Assembly: GCA_020852475.1 (NCBI GenBank)
Contig: JADZAR010000010.1
Location: forward strand, 1 to 35,718
Direction: 5' to 3'
DNA from: Nitrosomonas sp.
GTDB taxonomy: Bacteria; Pseudomonadota; Gammaproteobacteria; Burkholderiales; Nitrosomonadaceae
Length of the DNA stretch: 35,718 nucleotides
Numbering within the stretch: position 1 is the stretch's first letter; the number at the start of each line of letters is the position of its first letter. This document shows, piece after piece, positions 32,495 through 35,718 of this stretch. Below the pieces are notes generated by a model. The model was given only the letters and a program-made list of their open reading frames with translations. It had not been told where the DNA came from and did no database searches. The translations under genes and the position numbers were made by a program.

Positions 32495-33421
32495 ATGTAC
32501 AACAAACGAACAAGCGTACTGTTAATCGCGGCAATTTTTGGCATGAGCAGCGCCGCACTGGCTGCGAATGAAGTCACCATCAATCAGGACGGCGACGACA
32601 ATACTGCTGATGCACAGCAATTCAGCACTATTGACTCGACAGCAATCATCACCCAGACAGGCGCGAATAACGCTGCGGATACGACGCAAAGTAACGTAAC
32701 CAACGCTTCAGCCAGCACGACCCAGACAGGCGATGACAATTATGCCAGCATCGCTCAGTCCAACAGCACTGCGTCAATGACGGCGACGATCAGTACCACG
32801 GGTGACAATAACATTGACATTATCACTCAGGATGACTCATTCAATGCGGTAGCAACCATATTGCAGACGAATGTTTCTGACAGCGATGCTTGGATAACAC
32901 AGGTGAATACATCCGATGATTCCACGGCGACGATAACGCAAACCAATACGACGGCCAATGCCGCTACTATTGAGCAAGATGACGCCGACAATTCCAACGC
33001 CAGTATTTATCAGGATAATTCATACGCTGCCGAAGCCGAAATTCAGCAGGTTTCTGTCGCCAGCGCTTCCGCCGCGATCAACCAGACCAATGGCAGTGAT
33101 AACAGCACAGCATTCATTTTCCAAACCGGCGGCACCAATCTGTCAGCTTCTGTAGTACAGGACAGAGCAGTTTCCAGCAATGCGGACATATACCAGGACG
33201 GCAACGATCTGACCGCAAATATTTATCAGTCCAACAGCTACAATGATGCCTATATTGATCAATCGAATGAATTCAATATCGCCACGATTAACCAGTCCGG
33301 ACTGGGCGTCAGTGGAAATGCAAACGAAGCATACATTACACAACAAGGCGTGGGTGATATCGCGACCATTAACCAGACCGGGGGAGCTGGCAATTTCGCA
33401 AGCATCTTCCAGGGATACTAA
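32495..33421 (+). CDS. csgA: CsgA-like major curlin, expanded repeat number
   Basis: 308 residues, twice the E. coli length (151). Signal peptide ends ALAAN. Then about 12 repeats of 21-27 residues with the curlin signature (VTINQDGDDNTADAQQ; AIITQTGANNAADTTQ; ATINQSGLGVSGNANEAYITQQ; ATINQTGGAGNFASIFQ). The sequence is rich in Asn, Ser, Thr and Asp, with several repeats short of Gly at the turn. It is secreted through CsgG to form extracellular amyloid fibres. A strong AAAGGAG lies before the ATG. It is followed by a hairpin and the csgH-like gene. Confidence 0.92.
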   Translation: MYNKRTSVLLIAAIFGMSSAALAANEVTINQDGDDNTADAQQFSTIDSTAIITQTGANNAADTTQSNVTNASASTTQTGDDNYASIAQSNSTASMTATISTTGDNNIDIITQDDSFNAVATILQTNVSDSDAWITQVNTSDDSTATITQTNTTANAATIEQDDADNSNASIYQDNSYAAEAEIQQVSVASASAAINQTNGSDNSTAFIFQTGGTNLSASVVQDRAVSSNADIYQDGNDLTANIYQSNSYNDAYIDQSNEFNIATINQSGLGVSGNANEAYITQQGVGDIATINQTGGAGNFASIFQGY

Positions 33422-33475
33422 ACCGGAGAATTCCGTTTGACCGTTAAGTTTTTACGGTTAGCTGATTATGCTTAT

Positions 33476-33522
33476 CGCGTTTCAAAATCCGGCGGCAGCA
33501 TCAGTCCGGATTTTGAAACGCG
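33476..33522 (+). terminator. Strong 17-bp hairpin between csgA and csgH-like gene
   Basis: CGCGTTTCAAAATCCGG at 33476-33492 and its exact complement CCGGATTTTGAAACGCG at 33506-33522, loop of 13. It lies 55 bases past the csgA stop and no T run follows. More likely a 3' stabiliser or partial terminator for csgA mRNA than a clean terminator. Confidence 0.6.
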
Positions 33523-33556
33523 ACGCGGTGTAGTCGCCTTTCAACAACCTGTCAGA

Positions 33557-33931
33557 ATGAGAAATTTACTGATCCTGCTGATGACGCCCATTATTGCCAC
33601 CGCCGGAACGCATGCCGGGTCCGCGGATCTGATGTTATGGATTGAAAAAGAGGTTACAAAAGAGAATCAGGTTATCTTGACGCCGTATGTTAAATCGCCC
33701 TCCGCCGCCACGCTGCGGTATAGTTTTGAAGTCGACAAACACGGAAAATCAGGACGTTCCACGACACGGCAAAGCGGACTAATGTCTTTCCAATCCAATC
33801 AACCGAAAGCGCTATCAACATTAGCTTTACATCTAAAGCCGAAAGACCACTGCCGGATCGAACTCAAGCTTTATGACGAAGACAGACTGGTAGCCGAACT
33901 GGTATCCGAAGCACCTGACTCTCTTCCCTGA
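33557..33931 (+). CDS. CsgH/CsgC-like curli chaperone
   Basis: I place the start at ATG 33557 (MRNLLILLMTPIIATAG), which gives a signal peptide; the open frame back to 33437 runs through the hairpin and lacks a signal sequence. The 124-residue product has an Ig-like beta pattern: LMLWIEKEVTKENQVILTPYVKSPSAATLRYSFEVDKHGKSGRSTTRQSGLMSF. The SGxSxxRQSG segment resembles CsgH, the periplasmic chaperone that keeps CsgA from forming amyloid early (CsgC in enterobacteria). Its place directly after the major curlin supports that. No ribosome site is obvious, so it may depend on coupling or have low expression. Confidence 0.72.
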   Translation: MRNLLILLMTPIIATAGTHAGSADLMLWIEKEVTKENQVILTPYVKSPSAATLRYSFEVDKHGKSGRSTTRQSGLMSFQSNQPKALSTLALHLKPKDHCRIELKLYDEDRLVAELVSEAPDSLP

Positions 33932-33994
33932 GAATCGCTTTCCCGTTGCATAAATCCTCGATGCGGCTTCAAGGCATCACAAAACCACCACGCA

Positions 33995-34708
33995 TCACGC
34001 TGCTGCCTGACCTTCCAGCAAACGTTTCACCAACACCTGAAGAAACCATGCCTCTGATTGACGCAGAAAAAAATGCCCGCCATCGAACCAGTCGAGTGTG
34101 AATAACTGACTGCTTTCCTGCCGCCACGCATCCAGACTGTCCGCATTGATCGCATCCGTTTTTCCGCCGAAACAATGAATGGGCAAAGCAAGTGGTGCTT
34201 GCCGCGTATATTGAAAACTTTCACACACCCGGTAATCGGCGCGCAACAAATCGAGTGTCATCGCCAGAAGCTCCGGGTTGTTGAATACTTCCTCCGGTGT
34301 CCCGCCCTGCTGACTCAGATCGGCGATCAAATCCGCTTCGGTACGGATTTTGCTGTAACACCCGCTATCCTGGCGCGATGGAGCGGCACACCCGGCAATC
34401 AGCAACGCCACCGGCGACACCGCATGTATCTGCCGCAACTGTTGTGTAACGCCAAATGCCAGCAAAGCGCCCATGCTGTGACCAAACACAGCATAGTTTT
34501 GCGGTGCTGACCGCGCGATTTCATCACTCAAGAGATTGGTTAATGCCGGGTAATTGCTCCGAGCAGTTTCGTTCAGGCGCATGCCGCGGCCCGGCAGTTC
34601 GATTGGAACAATCTTAATCCGCGCAGGCACCAGCCTTCTCCAACGCAGATAGATTGTCGCGCTGGCGCCTGCACAAGGCAGGCAATACAGCGTTAACTGA
34701 ACAGACAT
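33995..34708 (-). CDS. Type II thioesterase (GrsT-like) for NRPS
   Basis: 237 residues, the usual length. Alpha/beta hydrolase with GHSMG (nucleophile Ser), Asp in GGKTDAI and His in DGGHFFL, the catalytic triad in order. The N-terminal LYCLPCAGASATIYLRW and PIELPGRG are classical for type II thioesterases. These remove wrong or stalled acyl groups from carrier domains in the cytoplasm and so keep NRPSs active. It is convergent with the curli operon and 46 bp after the DUF6746-like gene, so the two may be one unit. Its most likely client is the NRPS at 1-11225, over 20 kb away. Confidence 0.9.
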   Translation of the reverse strand: MSVQLTLYCLPCAGASATIYLRWRRLVPARIKIVPIELPGRGMRLNETARSNYPALTNLLSDEIARSAPQNYAVFGHSMGALLAFGVTQQLRQIHAVSPVALLIAGCAAPSRQDSGCYSKIRTEADLIADLSQQGGTPEEVFNNPELLAMTLDLLRADYRVCESFQYTRQAPLALPIHCFGGKTDAINADSLDAWRQESSQLFTLDWFDGGHFFLRQSEAWFLQVLVKRLLEGQAAA

Positions 34709-34754
34709 GAGTTTATGCGCGGTTGAATCTCTATTTCTCTATTCAAAAACGCGC

Positions 34755-35126
34755 TTACTTGATCATCTGGCGCGCTCTATCGAGATACCGCGCGCCTTCC
34801 GCTTGTGTCGCCGCGGTATCGCCCGACTCAGAGCCCACATGAACGGCCTCAAGCAAAGCCGCCAGCTCAATCATTGATGCATTGATTTTTTCCAGTGCAT
34901 TTTCAAGCGTGTAAGTCAGTTCGTGGATATTTTGCATATCCACGGGGTTTAGCTTGTCCTGTTTCAGAATTGCCGCAAGTTTATCGTTGTATTCCGTAAA
35001 GTTGCTCAATGCCGCTTCCAGTGTCTCCGAAGGCTTACCTTTAAAATGACCTGATTGCTCATCTGCTGCCGCAAAAGCTGAATAACCGAGTAACACTACC
35101 GCCAAAACCATCACATTTTTTTTCAT
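34755..35126 (-). CDS. Small exported protein, DUF6746-like
   Basis: 123 residues from ATG 35126, which has AAAGGA eight bases before it; an upstream in-frame ATG adds 11 residues. Signal peptide MKKNVMVLAVVLLGYSAFAAAD. The mature part (HFKGKPSETLEAALSNFTEYNDKLAAILKQDKLNPVDMQNIHELTYTLENALEKINASMIELAALLEAVH) is helical with no cysteine after the signal, and looks like the family DUF6746; function unknown. It lies upstream of the thioesterase on the same strand, with a Fur-box-like site 190 bases before its start. Confidence 0.7.
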   Translation of the reverse strand: MKKNVMVLAVVLLGYSAFAAADEQSGHFKGKPSETLEAALSNFTEYNDKLAAILKQDKLNPVDMQNIHELTYTLENALEKINASMIELAALLEAVHVGSESGDTAATQAEGARYLDRARQMIK

Positions 35127-35315
35127 AGCAATTCCTTTAAAAAATTTTAATTTAATCATTCGATATCCATTTCATATCATCGAATTACGATAGAAGATGG
35201 ACGGATGTTTATCACCGATCCGCAAGCGTCGCACTGTTGTGGTCCTGCCTGAAAACTGCTTCAGCACGAACAACGATGAGCTAATAGACACCCGCATGCG
35301 CAATTCTATCACTTA

Positions 35316-35336
35316 AAATGCGAATCATTCTCATTT
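35316..35336. promoter_or_regulatory. Fur-box-like site
   Basis: AAATGCGAATCATTCTCATTT matches the common GAATCATTCTC form of proteobacterial Fur boxes well, the best such match in the window. It lies 190 bases before the DUF6746-like/thioesterase unit and 20 bases before the small open frame at 35356. Confidence 0.6.
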
Positions 35337-35355
35337 TTACCAAGAAGTAACTATT

Positions 35356-35526
35356 ATGGATACAAGGAACACACTCCATGCCACCCTGCGTAAACCTGAT
35401 GTAAGACTTCATTCACCCAAGAACATAACGTATAGAGCATCAAAAATAGTTTCACCAATCATTCGTATTTGCATTATTATTTTTAATACCTGTATTCTAA
35501 TAAAATTAAACTTACATACGTGTTAA
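35356..35526 (+). CDS. Possible 56-residue small protein after Fur box
   Basis: The frame starts ATG 35356, 20 bases after the Fur-like site, and ends TAA at 35524. The product has a basic N-half (MDTRNTLHATLRKPDVRLHS) and a hydrophobic C-half (IVSPIIRICIIIFNTCILIKL), which could be a single membrane segment. It does not resemble HemP. The ribosome site (AAGAAG) is poor. It may simply be untranslated leader. Confidence 0.25.
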   Translation: MDTRNTLHATLRKPDVRLHSPKNITYRASKIVSPIIRICIIIFNTCILIKLNLHTC

Positions 35527-35530
35527 AAGA

Positions 35531-35718
35531 ATGAAAACCGTTGTTAAATGCTCTGCTGTAATACTGACGCTGCTGCTCATGTTACCGATCGCATCCATCG
35601 CTGAAGACGAATTTGATCCGCCCGAGATCGCGATGGGCGAGCGTCTTTTTCTGGAAACACGTTTCGCCCAGTTTTTTGCCGCGCACGGCACTGGCGGCGA
35701 TCCGATTATGGAAACGAC
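35531..35718 (+). CDS. N-terminal part of a probable cytochrome c/di-haem protein (cut)
   Basis: Sixty-two codons are visible. A signal peptide (CSAVILTLLLMLPIASIAEDE) is followed by PPEIAMGERLFLETRFAQFFAAHGTGGDP. The GERLFLETRFA pattern is like the N-terminus of di-haem peroxidase-type cytochromes, in which CxxCH follows. No haem motif falls inside the window, so the call rests on this start only. The AAAAG before the ATG is a weak ribosome site. Confidence 0.5.
   Translation, partial: MKTVVKCSAVILTLLLMLPIASIAEDEFDPPEIAMGERLFLETRFAQFFAAHGTGGDPIMET

Larger units (their letters stand above)
35127..35530. other. Divergent intergenic region with Fur-box-like site
   Basis: About 400 bases between the minus-strand small exported protein and the plus-strand cytochrome-like gene. 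It holds the Fur-like site and one small open frame (35356-35526). Confidence 0.55.

Noticed and set aside
33437-33556. 40-residue N-terminal extension of the csgH-like gene
   Set aside because: It runs through the 17-bp hairpin and precedes an internal signal peptide, so translation more likely starts at 33557.

Overview
The window looks like a moderate-GC Gram-negative chromosome, most likely a beta- or gammaproteobacterium. It has TonB receptors, a lipoprotein outer-membrane channel and the full curli Csg machinery. A Nitrosomonas-like host is one guess from overall flavour, but nothing here proves it. Codon-rich, GC-richer DNA (the NRPS) alternates with AT-richer DNA around the curli genes. 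I see no tRNA, rRNA, CRISPR array or insertion sequence.

Positions 1-15996 (minus strand) read as one iron-regulated operon in the order TonB-dependent receptor, IucB-type acetyltransferase, MbtH protein, SyrP-like aspartyl beta-hydroxylase and a giant NRPS. The NRPS starts at 11225 and stays open past the left edge (3741 codons visible). Its order is FAAL-ACP / C-A-PCP-E / C-A-PCP / C-A... . The second A domain has an aspartate-type pocket, which fits the hydroxylase next door. Positions 16465-18153 hold two exported proteins of unknown role, one with a proprotein-convertase P domain. Positions 18907-24374 (plus strand) form a tight three-gene operon: a PvdE/SyrD-type peptide exporter, a PvdQ-type Ntn-hydrolase acylase and an N-hydroxylating flavin monooxygenase. 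An outer-membrane efflux lipoprotein (24519-25913) and a second siderophore receptor (26076-28310) follow on the minus strand.

Positions 28697-33931 (plus strand) carry a complete curli set: csgD-like regulator, csgE, csgF, csgG, a csgB-like nucleator, a large csgA-like curlin of about 12 repeats and a csgH-like chaperone. A type II thioesterase for NRPS proofreading (33995-34708) and a small DUF6746-like exported protein (34755-35126) lie beyond it on the minus strand. The window ends in the first 62 codons of a probable cytochrome c/di-haem protein.

Taken together, the genes support a lipopeptide siderophore built from a fatty-acid starter, a D-residue, (beta-hydroxy)aspartate and at least one acetylated hydroxamate. 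It would be assembled as an acylated precursor, exported by the ABC protein, probably deacylated by the acylase as in pyoverdine maturation, and re-imported by one or both receptors. Fur-box-like sites lie before most of these transcription units. Three of them share an extra AT-rich motif, one in the gap between the second receptor and the curli regulator. The likely novelty is a pyoverdine-style acylate/export/deacylate logic without any visible chromophore genes, joined to beta-hydroxyaspartate chemistry and interleaved with curli.
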